In this document: positions 33,881-42,113 of the stretch, piece by piece
Position numbering within the stretch: position 1 is the stretch's first letter
Layout of the letters: the number at the start of each line of letters is the position of its first letter
NCBI RefSeq assembly: GCF_000820145.1
Contig: NZ_CDBW01000017.1
Span: 276,301-340,300, forward strand
Length of the DNA stretch: 64,000 nt
Origin: Aeromonas sobria
Lineage (GTDB): Bacteria; Pseudomonadota; Gammaproteobacteria; Enterobacterales; Aeromonadaceae
Reading direction: 5' to 3'
The notes under the pieces: model-generated
What the model saw: the letters and a program-made list of their open reading frames with translations, nothing else
What the model was told of the DNA's origin: nothing
The model's database searches: none
Translations under genes and position numbers: made by a program

Positions 33881-35356
33881 TTAGCGAATGCCACCAAAGC
33901 AGAGGTATTTGGTCTCCAGATACTCCTCCAGCCCTTCGGCTGCCCCTTCGCGGCCCAGTCCCGACTCCTTGATGCCGCCAAAGGGGGCCAGCTCGGTGGA
34001 GATGATCCCCTCGTTGATGCCGACCATGCCATATTCGAGCTGCTCGGCGACGCGCCACACCCGGGCGATGTCGCGGCCATAGAAGTAGGCGGCGAGCCCG
34101 TAGGGGGTGTCGTTGGCAATGGCGATGGCCTCGGCTTCGGTCTCGAAGCGCACCAGTGGCGCCACCGGGCCGAAGATCTCCTCCTGCAGGATGGGGTTGG
34201 TTTTATCCACCATGCCCAAAATAGTGGGGCGATAGAACAGCGGGCCTGCGGGATGGGCTTCGCCCCCCAGCAACAACTCGGCACCGGCGGCGACCGATTG
34301 CTGCACCAGCTCGGCCACCTTGCTGGCGGCGGCGGGGTTGATGAGCGGGCCAATCTGGGTGCCTTCGCTCATGCCATCTCCCACCTTGAAGGCACTGACG
34401 GCGGCGGTCAGCTTCTCGACGAAGGCGTCGTAGACGCTGGCCTGCACCAGAATCCGGTTGGCGCAGACGCAGGTCTGCCCGGCGTTGCGGTATTTGGAGG
34501 CGAGCGCCCCGGCCACGGCGGCGTCGAGGTCGGCGTCGTCAAAGACGATAAAGGGGGCGTTGCCACCCAGCTCCAGCGACAGCTTCTTCATGGTGTCGGC
34601 GCACTGGCGCATCAGCAGCTTGCCAATGTGGGTGGAGCCGGTGAAGGAGAGCTTACGCACCACCGGATTGCTGCACAGCTCGTTGCCCACCGCGCTCGCC
34701 TGATGGCTGGTGACGATATTGATGACCCCAGCGGGGATGCCCGCCTGCTCGGCCAGGGCGGCCAGTGCCAACGCGCAGAGCGGGGTCTCGGCAGCAGGCT
34801 TGATGACGATGGTGCAACCGGCGGCCAGCGCCGGGCCCGCCTTGCGGGTGATCATCGCAATGGGGAAGTTCCACGGGGTGATGGCGGCCACCACCCCCAC
34901 CGGCTGCTTGATGGTGGCCAAGCGGCGATCGCCGCTAAAGCCTGGGATGGTACGGCCATAGGCGCGCTTGCCCTCCTCGGCAAACCACTGGATAAAGCTG
35001 GCGCCGTAGGTCACCTCGCCCTTGGCTTCCGCCAGTGGCTTGCCCTGCTCGCAGGTCATGATGCGGGCCAGCTCGTCGCTGTGGGCGGTGATGGCGGCAA
35101 ACCAGGCGTAGAGCTTGTTGCTGCGCTCCTTGGCGGTCAGCGCCGCCCAGGCGGGTTGCGCGGCGTGGGCGGCCGCAATGGCGCGGCGGGTATCCTCGGC
35201 GTCCATGTCTGGCACCTGGGTAATGACGGCCCCGCTGGCGGGGTTGGTGACCTCGAAGGTGCGGCCGCTGGCGGCAGCGCACCACTCTCCATCTATATAG
35301 GCGCGGGATGTGATCAAGCTGGAGTCGGTGGTTGTTCCTGACAATGTTACTGACAT
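33881..35356 (-). CDS. gabD: Succinate-semialdehyde dehydrogenase GabD
   Basis: The protein has 491 residues. The aldehyde dehydrogenase motifs are 'ITPWNFPIAMITRKAGPALAAGC', 'FTGSTHIGKLL', the catalytic glutamate in 'LELGGNAPFIVFDDADLD' and the catalytic cysteine in 'NAGQTCVCANR'. 'RTIPGFSGDRRLATIKQPVGV' is close to GabD rather than PuuC. It oxidises succinate semialdehyde to succinate with NAD(P)+. A GAGGC ribosome site precedes the ATG. It lies upstream of gabT on the same strand and may also cover the PuuC step, which is inference. Confidence 0.94.
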   Translation of the reverse strand: MSVTLSGTTTDSSLITSRAYIDGEWCAAASGRTFEVTNPASGAVITQVPDMDAEDTRRAIAAAHAAQPAWAALTAKERSNKLYAWFAAITAHSDELARIMTCEQGKPLAEAKGEVTYGASFIQWFAEEGKRAYGRTIPGFSGDRRLATIKQPVGVVAAITPWNFPIAMITRKAGPALAAGCTIVIKPAAETPLCALALAALAEQAGIPAGVINIVTSHQASAVGNELCSNPVVRKLSFTGSTHIGKLLMRQCADTMKKLSLELGGNAPFIVFDDADLDAAVAGALASKYRNAGQTCVCANRILVQASVYDAFVEKLTAAVSAFKVGDGMSEGTQIGPLINPAAASKVAELVQQSVAAGAELLLGGEAHPAGPLFYRPTILGMVDKTNPILQEEIFGPVAPLVRFETEAEAIAIANDTPYGLAAYFYGRDIARVWRVAEQLEYGMVGINEGIISTELAPFGGIKESGLGREGAAEGLEEYLETKYLCFGGIR

Positions 35357-35766
35357 AGCAAGCCTCGAGTGTGGGTCAGAGCAGCTGGTTGCCGGAGTGA
35401 GCCGACCCTTCCTGCGCCGCTGCCGTATAAAATAATAAGCACAGGAAGACCATAAATTGAGCTTAAATGTTTTTCAAGTGTTAAATATATTTGAATTGTT
35501 GGGGGGCACCATGCTAGAAAATGGGCTGTGTAGCGCAGTTTACCGCGTCAACAGGGGGGCCGTGAGCGAAGTAGTGGATTTGCGTGTGCAAAATAATGAA
35601 CGGTCAGGCTGTGTAACATAGCAAACGGCAAGGGAAGGCTGGTCCGCTATTTTAACCACCCGGATTTAATAGCCAGGGGCGTTTAACCACTCGCCTCGTT
35701 TACCAGAAACAACAGAGAGGTGCTGATGTTGCAGGGACGCAAACAGAGCATGAGAGGCGGTCTGCC
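35357..35766. other. Divergent control region between gabD and puuR
   Basis: No gene is visible in these 410 bases. The central part is AT-rich (35420-35500). It contains one good and one weak PuuR-like site. Confidence 0.6.
35588..35602 (+). promoter_or_regulatory. PuuR-like operator
   Basis: GCAAAATAATGAACG matches the E. coli PuuR site as I remember it (AAAATATAATGAACA) at about 11 of 15 positions, with the core ATAATGAAC intact. It lies between the divergent gabD and puuR genes, where PuuR control is expected. A weaker relative (AAAATAATAAGCACA) is at 35429-35443. Confidence 0.5.
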
Positions 35767-36366
35767 ATGAGCGGGCCACAGAGCTTACATGCTGCTCATG
35801 GCAATACAGAGCACGACGCAAGTCGGCAGAGTATGGGCGAACGATTGGCGGCGGTACGTCATCAGCTCGGGTTATCCCAGCGGCGGACGGCCGAGCTGAG
35901 TGGCCTGACCCACGGTGCCATCTGCATGATCGAGCAGGATAAGGTGAGCCCCTCGGTCGCCTCCCTGCAAAAGCTGCTCACCGTCTACGGCTTGCCGCTG
36001 TCACGCTTCTTCGCCGAGGAGGAGAGCCGCACTCCCGAGGTGGTGATCAAGGCCGATCAGCTCATCGAGCTGGGCAGTCAGGGGGTCTCCCTCAAGCTGG
36101 TGCATAACGGCAACAACCGCCGCCAGCTCGGCTTTATGCTGGAGACCTATCCCCCCGGCACCGACACCGGCGGTCAGGTGACCCATCAGGGGGAGGAGGT
36201 GGGAACCGTGCTGGAGGGATCTGTGGTCCTGACGGTGGCGGGACAGAGTTATCCGCTGGAGGCGGGCGACAGCTATGTGATCGACACCGGCGAGCCCCAC
36301 AGCTTCAGCAATCCGTCGGGGCAGACCTGTCGCATCGTCAGTGCCCACACCCCGGCGAGCTTTTAA
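35767..36366 (+). CDS. puuR: HTH-cupin repressor PuuR
   Basis: The protein has 199 residues. The N-terminal helix-turn-helix lies at about 20-75 ('RLAAVRHQLGLSQRRTAELSGLTHGAICMIEQDKVSPSV') and a cupin domain at about 125-195 ('GEEVGTVLEGSVVLTVAGQSYPLEAGDSYVIDTGEPHSF'). This is the PuuR layout. PuuR represses the putrescine-utilisation genes and is released by putrescine. Next to puuB (45 bases) and divergent from gabD. The first 22 residues are longer than usual, so the true start may lie further in. Confidence 0.9.
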   Translation: MSGPQSLHAAHGNTEHDASRQSMGERLAAVRHQLGLSQRRTAELSGLTHGAICMIEQDKVSPSVASLQKLLTVYGLPLSRFFAEEESRTPEVVIKADQLIELGSQGVSLKLVHNGNNRRQLGFMLETYPPGTDTGGQVTHQGEEVGTVLEGSVVLTVAGQSYPLEAGDSYVIDTGEPHSFSNPSGQTCRIVSAHTPASF

Positions 36367-36411
36367 TCCTGACAATAGTTTGGCAACAGAACCGGTAAGG
36401 AAGCAGGGATC

Positions 36412-37689
36412 ATGACCGAACATGTAAACAGTTACTACGCAGCCAGCGCCAATAAACACGCGCCCTACCCGACATTGACCGAGCAGCTGGAGTGCGATGT
36501 CTGCGTCATCGGGGCGGGTTATACCGGCCTTTCCAGCGCCCTGCATCTGGTGGAGAAGGGCTACAAGGTGGTGGTGCTGGAGGCTGCCCGCATCGGCTTT
36601 GGCGCCAGCGGCCGCAACGGCGGCCAAATAGTCAACTCCTACAGCCGAGACATCGACACCATAGAAGCGAACTGCCCGCCGGATCAGGCCAGGCTGCTCG
36701 GTTCCATGCTGTTTGAGGGGGGCCAGATCATCCGCGAGCGGATCAAGCGCTACAACATCCAGTGTGATCTGCAGCAGGGAGGCGTCTTTGCCGCCGAGAC
36801 CGAGAAGCAGCTGCACGAGCTCAAATCCCAATACGCTCGCTGGCAGAAGTGGGGCAACGACCAGCTGGAGCTGCTCGATACCAAGGGGGTGCGCGAGGTG
36901 GTGGCGAGCGATCGCTACGTCGGCGCCCTGCTCGACAAGAGCGGCGGCCATATCCACCCCCTCAATCTGGCATTGGGGGAGGCGGAAGCCATCCGCATGC
37001 AGGGGGGGCAGATCTTCGAGCAGTCCGCCGTCACCAGCATCACCCCGGGGCAGCCCGCTCTGGTCAAGACCGCCAAGGGGGCGGTGAAGGCCCGCTTTAT
37101 CGTGGTGGCGGGCAACGCCTACCTCGGCAATCTGGTGCCGGAGCTTGCTGGCAAGAGTATGCCCTGCGGCACCCAGGTGATCGCCACCGAAGTACTGGGG
37201 GAGGAGCGGGCCCGTTCATTGCTGCCGCAAAACTATTGTCTGGAGGATTGCAACTACCTGCTCGACTACTACCGCACCTCTGGCGATCACCGGCTGCTCT
37301 ATGGTGGCGGCGTTGTCTATGGCGCGCGGGATCCGGCGGATATCGAACGGCTGATCATCCCCAAGATGCTCAAGACCTTCCCCCAACTGGCGGGGGTCAA
37401 GGTGGAGTACACCTGGACCGGCAACTTCCTGCTCACCCTGTCGCGGCTACCGCAGTTTGGTCGCATCGGCCCCAACATCTACTACATGCAAGGCTACAGC
37501 GGTCACGGCGTTACCTGTACCCATCTGGCGGGCAAGCTGCTCTCAGAGGTGCTGAGCGGTCAGGCGGAGCGCTTCGATGCCTTTGCCAAACTGCCGCACT
37601 ACCCCTTCCCGGGTGGCCGCCTGTTCCGTATCCCCTTCACCGCCGCAGGCGCCGCCTGGTACACCTTGCGCGATCGGTTGGGGGTATAA
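36412..37689 (+). CDS. puuB: Gamma-glutamylputrescine oxidase PuuB
   Basis: The protein has 425 residues. The FAD-binding 'CVIGAGYTGLSSALHLVEKGYKVVVLEA' and 'GFGASGRNGGQIVNSY' at the N-terminus and 'YYMQGYSGHGVTCTHLAGKLLSE' at the C-terminus are those of the DAO-type PuuB branch. It oxidises gamma-glutamylputrescine to the aldehyde with hydrogen peroxide release. It follows puuR in one probable operon. The ligase puuA and hydrolase puuD needed on either side of this step are not in the window. Confidence 0.92.
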   Translation: MTEHVNSYYAASANKHAPYPTLTEQLECDVCVIGAGYTGLSSALHLVEKGYKVVVLEAARIGFGASGRNGGQIVNSYSRDIDTIEANCPPDQARLLGSMLFEGGQIIRERIKRYNIQCDLQQGGVFAAETEKQLHELKSQYARWQKWGNDQLELLDTKGVREVVASDRYVGALLDKSGGHIHPLNLALGEAEAIRMQGGQIFEQSAVTSITPGQPALVKTAKGAVKARFIVVAGNAYLGNLVPELAGKSMPCGTQVIATEVLGEERARSLLPQNYCLEDCNYLLDYYRTSGDHRLLYGGGVVYGARDPADIERLIIPKMLKTFPQLAGVKVEYTWTGNFLLTLSRLPQFGRIGPNIYYMQGYSGHGVTCTHLAGKLLSEVLSGQAERFDAFAKLPHYPFPGGRLFRIPFTAAGAAWYTLRDRLGV

Positions 37690-37729
37690 GCACCGCCAGC
37701 AAAGAGTCTGGGCCGATGCCAGAAACAAC

Positions 37730-37753
37730 AAGGCCACCGCGAGGGTGGCCTTG
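37730..37753 (+). terminator. Terminator-like hairpin after puuB
   Basis: AAGGCCACC / GGTGGCCTT stem, 41 bases after the puuB stop, with a short T pair only. Confidence 0.65.
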
Positions 37754-37815
37754 GTCGTTAACTGCGCTGACTGACGCCGCTGGCTTGATAAGCTCGGCGC
37801 AACAGACAGTTGCGG

Positions 37816-38073
37816 TTAAACCTCTTCGATATAGTAGGCTTCAACTGTGCCTTTGAGGGTGATCAGGATTGGCTGACCACGGCGATCCAGCGCCTTGGGG
37901 GAGGGGATCTTCACCCAGCCTTCGCTGATGCAGTACTCTTCGACATCGGTGCGCTCTTTGCCGTTGAGGCGAATACCAATGTGGTGTTCGAAGCAATCAG
38001 CAACATGGTGTGGGCTACGCGGGTTGCCTGCAAGGTGATCCGGCAGTGCTGGTTTGGTGTTGGTATCGCTCAT
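37816..38073 (-). CDS. DUF3297 family protein
   Basis: The protein has 85 residues: 'LPDHLAGNPRSPHHVADCFEHHIGIRLNGKERTDVEEYCISEGWVKIP' and 'ALDRRGQPILITLKGTVEAYY'. This is essentially the consensus of DUF3297, a small soluble family found widely in proteobacteria and of unknown function. It stands alone on the minus strand, convergent with puuB. Confidence 0.85.
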   Translation of the reverse strand: MSDTNTKPALPDHLAGNPRSPHHVADCFEHHIGIRLNGKERTDVEEYCISEGWVKIPSPKALDRRGQPILITLKGTVEAYYIEEV

Positions 38074-38185
38074 CGATATGACCTGAAATGAATAAAAAGT
38101 GCGTCATTGTAGAGAATGCCGTCATGGCATTCAAGGTGGCCAAAAAACAGGCACAGCGTGCCCGCCATCTCTATTGGCGACCCGC

Positions 38186-38614
38186 TCAGTCCCGTTGCCA
38201 ATGCATCATCAGTTCAGGGCGGCCGCTATGCTCGCACAATTGCGACTCACCCTCTTTAAAACCGTTGCGGCAATAGAAGCGCCGCGCCTGCTCATTCTCG
38301 GCGTAGACCGTCAAATCGAGCCGGTCATATTGTGTCTTGAGGTGATTGAGCAATTGACGACCCAGCCCGTGTGACTGCTGGTCAGGGGAGATAAATAGCG
38401 CCGCCACAGTACCCTGATACCAGGAGATAAAGCCCAGCAGTTGACCATCCTCCTCATAGACCCAGCTCTTGCTGGCGGGCAGGTAAATATCGCGCATCGC
38501 TGCCCGTTGCTCGTGCCAAAAAGCTGCGGGAATAAAATTGTGGGCTTGCACTGATGCTTGATACCAGAGCGCGACGGCGGCATCCAGATCGGTGGCAGAT
38601 AATGGGCGGATCAT
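38186..38614 (-). CDS. GNAT N-acetyltransferase (YjaB-like)
   Basis: The protein has 142 residues. The frame runs further upstream, but ATG 38614 gives the usual start 'MIRPLSATDLDAAVALWYQASVQAHNFIP'. 'ALFISPDQQSHGLGRQLLNHLK' carries the acetyl-CoA loop (QxxGxG-like QSHGLG) and 'LDLTVYAENEQARRFYCRNGFKE' the GNAT motif B. The pattern resembles YjaB. The substrate is unknown. Confidence 0.8.
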   Translation of the reverse strand: MIRPLSATDLDAAVALWYQASVQAHNFIPAAFWHEQRAAMRDIYLPASKSWVYEEDGQLLGFISWYQGTVAALFISPDQQSHGLGRQLLNHLKTQYDRLDLTVYAENEQARRFYCRNGFKEGESQLCEHSGRPELMMHWQRD

Positions 38615-38653
38615 AGTGGCCTCAATTACAAAGAGTGGAAGTAACGCAATGAC

Positions 38654-38683
38654 GTAGGCTCGATTAGCGCAGCGTAATCGGGC
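38654..38683 (-). repeat. REP-like palindrome
   Basis: GTAGGCTCGATTAGCGC then AGCGTAATCGGGC: the arms CGATTAGCGC / GCGTAATCG form an imperfect hairpin of the kind seen in dispersed REP elements. It differs in sequence from the RAYT-linked repeats at 895-1699. Confidence 0.55.
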
Positions 38684-38760
38684 ATTCGCGGTAGGGAGAG
38701 GGGGGAGAGTTCTGCACCACTCCCGGTTCGCCACCTTGGCCAAAATGACAAGGCAGTGAT

Positions 38761-39042
38761 TTATGCAATACTTGTTACCGTATAGTGTCGCTCGACATTG
38801 ACGGTTATTTCCCCCCAGCGGGAGGATTTGACTCTGGCTTGGTGCGCTTGAAAAGCCGCCTCATCAACAAACTCTTCGTATACATCGAATCGGCAGGGAT
38901 TGAGAGGGTCTTGAGTCACCTTAAAGATCAGGCAGCCTGTTTCAGCGCGGGTGAGCTGGATATGGTTATCAAGCTCATCCTTGACCGCAGCCAAATCGTT
39001 GTGGGGCACGATAATAAATCCTTTTAATATTGTGTGGCTCAT
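38761..39042 (-). CDS. Antibiotic biosynthesis monooxygenase (ABM) domain protein
   Basis: The protein has 93 residues. 'LKGFIIVPHNDLAAVKDELDNHIQLTRAETGCLIFKVTQDPLNPCRFDVYEEFVDEAAFQAHQA' is the dimeric ferredoxin-like ABM/YgiN fold. Such proteins act on quinols or small aromatic compounds, or detoxify aldehydes. It lies between the GNAT gene and an AT-rich unknown gene. The exact substrate cannot be told. Confidence 0.82.
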   Translation of the reverse strand: MSHTILKGFIIVPHNDLAAVKDELDNHIQLTRAETGCLIFKVTQDPLNPCRFDVYEEFVDEAAFQAHQARVKSSRWGEITVNVERHYTVTSIA

Positions 39043-39081
39043 TAATTATTCCTGATTTCGTATGTTATGGATTTATAGCTG

Positions 39082-39531
39082 TCAATCTTTAATATCAACA
39101 TTAAACAGTAGCTGTGATATGTCTTGAGGCGAAATGGATTTATCTAAAATCCCATTTGAACGTCTAATTTCTAAGCACAGATTGGTGAATGCTAAAATTT
39201 CTTGTTCTGTTTGCAGGGTGCCACCTAAGCGTAAGAATTTAGCAAGATTATGAATTACGGTTGGCTCACCATAAATACAAATGCGAGATTTTGCATCTGC
39301 TAGTTGAGATAGTGCATCTCTGATTTCTTTTGAGTCATTTTTTCTCTGTGCAACAGCGATTCTTGAAATTGAATTCAAAAAATCTGCATAAGATTTATTC
39401 TGTAGTTCAGAAAGATGCATTGATCTTTGATTTCTTCTGCCAAGAACTGCTTGAATTATTGCACCGATTATTACTCCACATAAACCGATAAGTGGGACGA
39501 TGAAAATATAATCTCCCAAAACTACCTCCAT
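39082..39531 (-). CDS. Unknown AT-rich single-pass membrane protein
   Basis: I do not recognise this protein of about 149 residues. An N-terminal membrane helix (DYIFIVPLIGLCGVIIGAII) is followed by a basic turn (GRRNQRS) and a mostly helical cytoplasmic part. The frame is open to 39618; the ATG at 39531 and a TTG at 39519 with GGAGGT 5 bases upstream are both possible starts. GC content is clearly lower than in the flanking genes, which suggests recent gain. Neighbours on both sides are ordinary housekeeping genes. No function can be assigned. Confidence 0.6.
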   Translation of the reverse strand: MEVVLGDYIFIVPLIGLCGVIIGAIIQAVLGRRNQRSMHLSELQNKSYADFLNSISRIAVAQRKNDSKEIRDALSQLADAKSRICIYGEPTVIHNLAKFLRLGGTLQTEQEILAFTNLCLEIRRSNGILDKSISPQDISQLLFNVDIKD

Positions 39532-39767
39532 TAATAAAAATACTGTTATGAATATATTTTGTAAAAAATGCCACCGCCCCTGGCTTGCTGCTTTTAACCC
39601 ATGTTTTGCGGATAACACCCTTCTGACTGCGAAGGCTCATGACGTAGATCCGTAAGAGGCTTTGTACCGCGTAACCATGATACCGATTGAAGCCTGTGGT
39701 GGAAGGGCTGGAGGGCGATAATCTGTGCCGGATCAATAAATTAAGGCAATTAAGGGGCTAAAACGGC

Positions 39768-39791
39768 AAGGCCTCCGATATCGGAGGCCTT
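39768..39791. terminator. Perfect palindromic terminator-like element before phoQ
   Basis: AAGGCCTCCGAT and its exact complement with no loop bases between, 38 bases after the phoQ stop. Flanks allow use on the minus strand. Confidence 0.7.
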
Positions 39792-39829
39792 GTGGTAGGG
39801 CAATAACTGGCTATGCAGGCCCGCACTGA

Positions 39830-41215
39830 TCAGGGCAGGTCCAGGGTAAAGCGGGCGCCGCCGAGGGGGGATTCATCGACCCGGATCTGGCCGCCGTAGC
39901 TGTGGACGATCTCGGTCACTACCGCCAGCCCTATGCCCTGACCGGGGGAGCTGTCGGCACGGACGCCGCGCTGGAAGATCTGCACCGATTTGGCCGGGTC
40001 TATGCCGGGGCCATCATCTTCCACTTCGATACGCAGTCGTTCAAGGTGGCGAGACACAGTCACCCGGATCTCGCTGATGGCGAACTTGCAGGCGTTGTCG
40101 AGCAGGTTGCCCATCAGCTCCATCAGGTCGCCCTGTTCACCGTGAAACAGGGCGTCGTCGTCGAATTTGAAGTGGGTTTGCAGCTTCTTGTGGCGATAGA
40201 CCTTGGTCAGGCTGGCGAGCAGCTTTTCAATCAGTGGCACAGGTTCGGAGCCCTTGCTGGCAAGGCGCTGGCGGCCGGTGACGGCGCGTCTGAGCTGGTA
40301 CTGGATCATCTGATCCATGGTGAGGATCTGTTCGTTGATGTTGTCGTGGATCTCCCGCCCCAACTTGATCTCCTGGGTGGTCATCTGGATCAGCGCCAGC
40401 CGGGTTTTCAGGCTGTGGGCGAGATCGTTGAGGGCGTGCTGGTAGCGCTGGGTCTGCTGGCGTTCGTTCTCCAGCAGCTGGTTGACCGAGTCGGTCAAGG
40501 GGGCCAGTTCCCGCTCAAATTCATTGGAGAGGGCATCCCGTTTGCCAGCCCGGATATCGTCGATCTGGCGGGCAATGGTACGCAGGGAGCCGAGACTCCA
40601 GAAGGTCGTGAGCAGCAGCAGTCCGGCCAGCAGCAGGTAGGCGAGCAGCGCCTGACGGGCAATCTGGTAGAGGTAGGCGCGCGATTCGGCGTGATAACGC
40701 TTGGCCGAGTCGATCATCACCACGTAGTAGGCGGTGGTACCGCTGCCGGGATTGCGGATAAAGCGCAGGCTATAGACGAAGTAGCTCTCGCCGTTCTTGA
40801 TGGTGTGCTTCTTGAAGAAGTAGTCGAGATCCATCCCCCCAAGGTAGCGCATCAAGTCACCGCAGATGGTCTGTTTGGCCTTGATCACTTCCGGCATATG
40901 GAGGCTGGACCAGACCAGCTCGCCATCTGCCCGGCAGATCAGGGTATCGAGATTGCGATCGCCGGCATTGCGGGACATCCGCCCCAGCTCGACGGTGGGC
41001 CCCTTGTCGTCCGGTTCGGTGGAGGAGAACAGCTTGGCCAGGTTTTCCTGCATCCGGGCGCTGGCTTTTTGGGTCTGCTCCTCGATGTGACCAATATAGA
41101 GGGCATACACCGCAAACCCCATGCTCAGCGCGATGACCAGCAGCGAGCTGAGCAGCAGTTTGATGTGCAGTGAGCGACGGATCATCTTGATGGGGCGCGG
41201 CAGATGAGAAAGCAT
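39830..41215 (-). CDS. phoQ: Sensor histidine kinase PhoQ
   Basis: The protein has 461 residues: membrane helix (about 16-38), periplasmic sensor (about 39-190), second helix (about 192-212), HAMP, then kinase core. The phosphoacceptor is H267 in 'LNDLAHSLKTRLALIQ'; E. coli PhoQ has HSLKTPL, so the usual proline is an arginine (R271) here. ATP-binding boxes 'GNLLDNACKFA', 'VEDDGPGIDP' and 'GQGIGLAVV' are complete. PhoQ responds to low Mg2+, acid pH and cationic peptides. Its ATG overlaps the phoP stop (TGATG). Confidence 0.92.
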   Translation of the reverse strand: MLSHLPRPIKMIRRSLHIKLLLSSLLVIALSMGFAVYALYIGHIEEQTQKASARMQENLAKLFSSTEPDDKGPTVELGRMSRNAGDRNLDTLICRADGELVWSSLHMPEVIKAKQTICGDLMRYLGGMDLDYFFKKHTIKNGESYFVYSLRFIRNPGSGTTAYYVVMIDSAKRYHAESRAYLYQIARQALLAYLLLAGLLLLTTFWSLGSLRTIARQIDDIRAGKRDALSNEFERELAPLTDSVNQLLENERQQTQRYQHALNDLAHSLKTRLALIQMTTQEIKLGREIHDNINEQILTMDQMIQYQLRRAVTGRQRLASKGSEPVPLIEKLLASLTKVYRHKKLQTHFKFDDDALFHGEQGDLMELMGNLLDNACKFAISEIRVTVSRHLERLRIEVEDDGPGIDPAKSVQIFQRGVRADSSPGQGIGLAVVTEIVHSYGGQIRVDESPLGGARFTLDLP

Positions 41216-41889
41216 CAGTTACACGAGAGGTTGAAGATGTAGCCTTGACGCCGGATGGTGGAGATGGGTTGAATCGTCCCTTCCGGATCCAGCTTCTTGC
41301 GCAGGCGGCTTACCATCACCTCAATGGTGTTGGGATCACCTTCGCCATCACCGTAGAGCTGGTCGAGCAGTTGCTGCTTGGAGACCACCTGACGGGCATT
41401 GCGCATCAGGTACTCCAGAATGAGGTATTCAAAGCTGGTGAGCACCGATACTTCACCGGCGATGGTCAGCTCCTTGCGGGAGAGGTCCAGCTCGTAATCA
41501 CCGGCCTTCACCTTGGGTGAAATAAAGCCGGCACTGCGACGAACCAGCGCATTAAGGCGGGCCAGCAGCTCATCTTTCTGGAACGGTTTGACCAGATAGT
41601 CATCGGCACCTGCTTCCAGCCCTTCGACCTTGTCCTGCCAGTTGCCACGGGCGGTCAGCACAATGATGGGGAAGGAGATCTGCCGTTCGCGCAGTTGACG
41701 GATCAGTTGCAGGCCATCCATGTCGGGCAGGCCAAGATCAATGATCGCTACATCAATGGGGTAGTCAGCGGCGTAGTGCAGTGCAATACCTGCCTGATCG
41801 GTGCTGTAGACCTGATTGTCGGCTTCGGTCAGCAGGGAGGAGAGGTGGTGATTGAGCAGCTTGTCGTCTTCGACCAATAAAATTTTCAT
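41215..41889 (-). CDS. phoP: Response regulator PhoP
   Basis: The protein has 224 residues, from the ATG at 41889 (MKILLVEDDKLLNHHL). The receiver domain has the acidic pair ED/D at the start, the phosphoacceptor aspartate in 'DVAIIDLGLPDMDG' and the lysine in 'DDYLVKPF'; the C-terminal winged helix has 'LTSFEYLILEYLMRNARQVVSKQQLLDQLYGDG' and 'RRQGYIFNL'. OmpR/PhoP family, DNA-binding in the cytoplasm. One-base overlap with phoQ. I see no clear PhoP box upstream. Confidence 0.93.
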   Translation of the reverse strand: MKILLVEDDKLLNHHLSSLLTEADNQVYSTDQAGIALHYAADYPIDVAIIDLGLPDMDGLQLIRQLRERQISFPIIVLTARGNWQDKVEGLEAGADDYLVKPFQKDELLARLNALVRRSAGFISPKVKAGDYELDLSRKELTIAGEVSVLTSFEYLILEYLMRNARQVVSKQQLLDQLYGDGEGDPNTIEVMVSRLRKKLDPEGTIQPISTIRRQGYIFNLSCN

Positions 41890-42070
41890 GATGTGAACGG
41901 TCATAGGGGTCCGGGCTGCCAATTAGAAAGTGTAAGTCGCTGAGAGTCAATTCGAATCCTATCGCGCCACGCCTGTATCGGGACTGAATCAGGGGGGCTT
42001 CAGCGACTTATCAAGACCTGTCAGAGTCAGCCTTGGCATCTGGTTTGACTCAATGGAGAAACCCAAATAC

Positions 42071-42095
42071 AGAGGGGGCCACGATGGCCCCCTCT
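42071..42095 (-). terminator. Terminator-like hairpin after the cytochrome b561 gene
   Basis: AGAGGGGGCC / GGCCCCCTCT stem, 19 bases after the stop on the minus strand, with a weak T-rich tail (GTATTTGG). Confidence 0.7.
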
Positions 42096-42113
42096 GCGTC
42101 TTCCTGTTTCTCG

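Noticed and set aside
33836..35341. Plus-strand open frame of 501 codons
   Set aside because: It is exactly opposite gabD, is glycine/alanine/histidine-rich and has no family pattern. High GC produces such antisense frames.
39902..41173. Plus-strand open frame of 423 codons
   Set aside because: Antisense to phoQ, with composition typical of a shadow frame.
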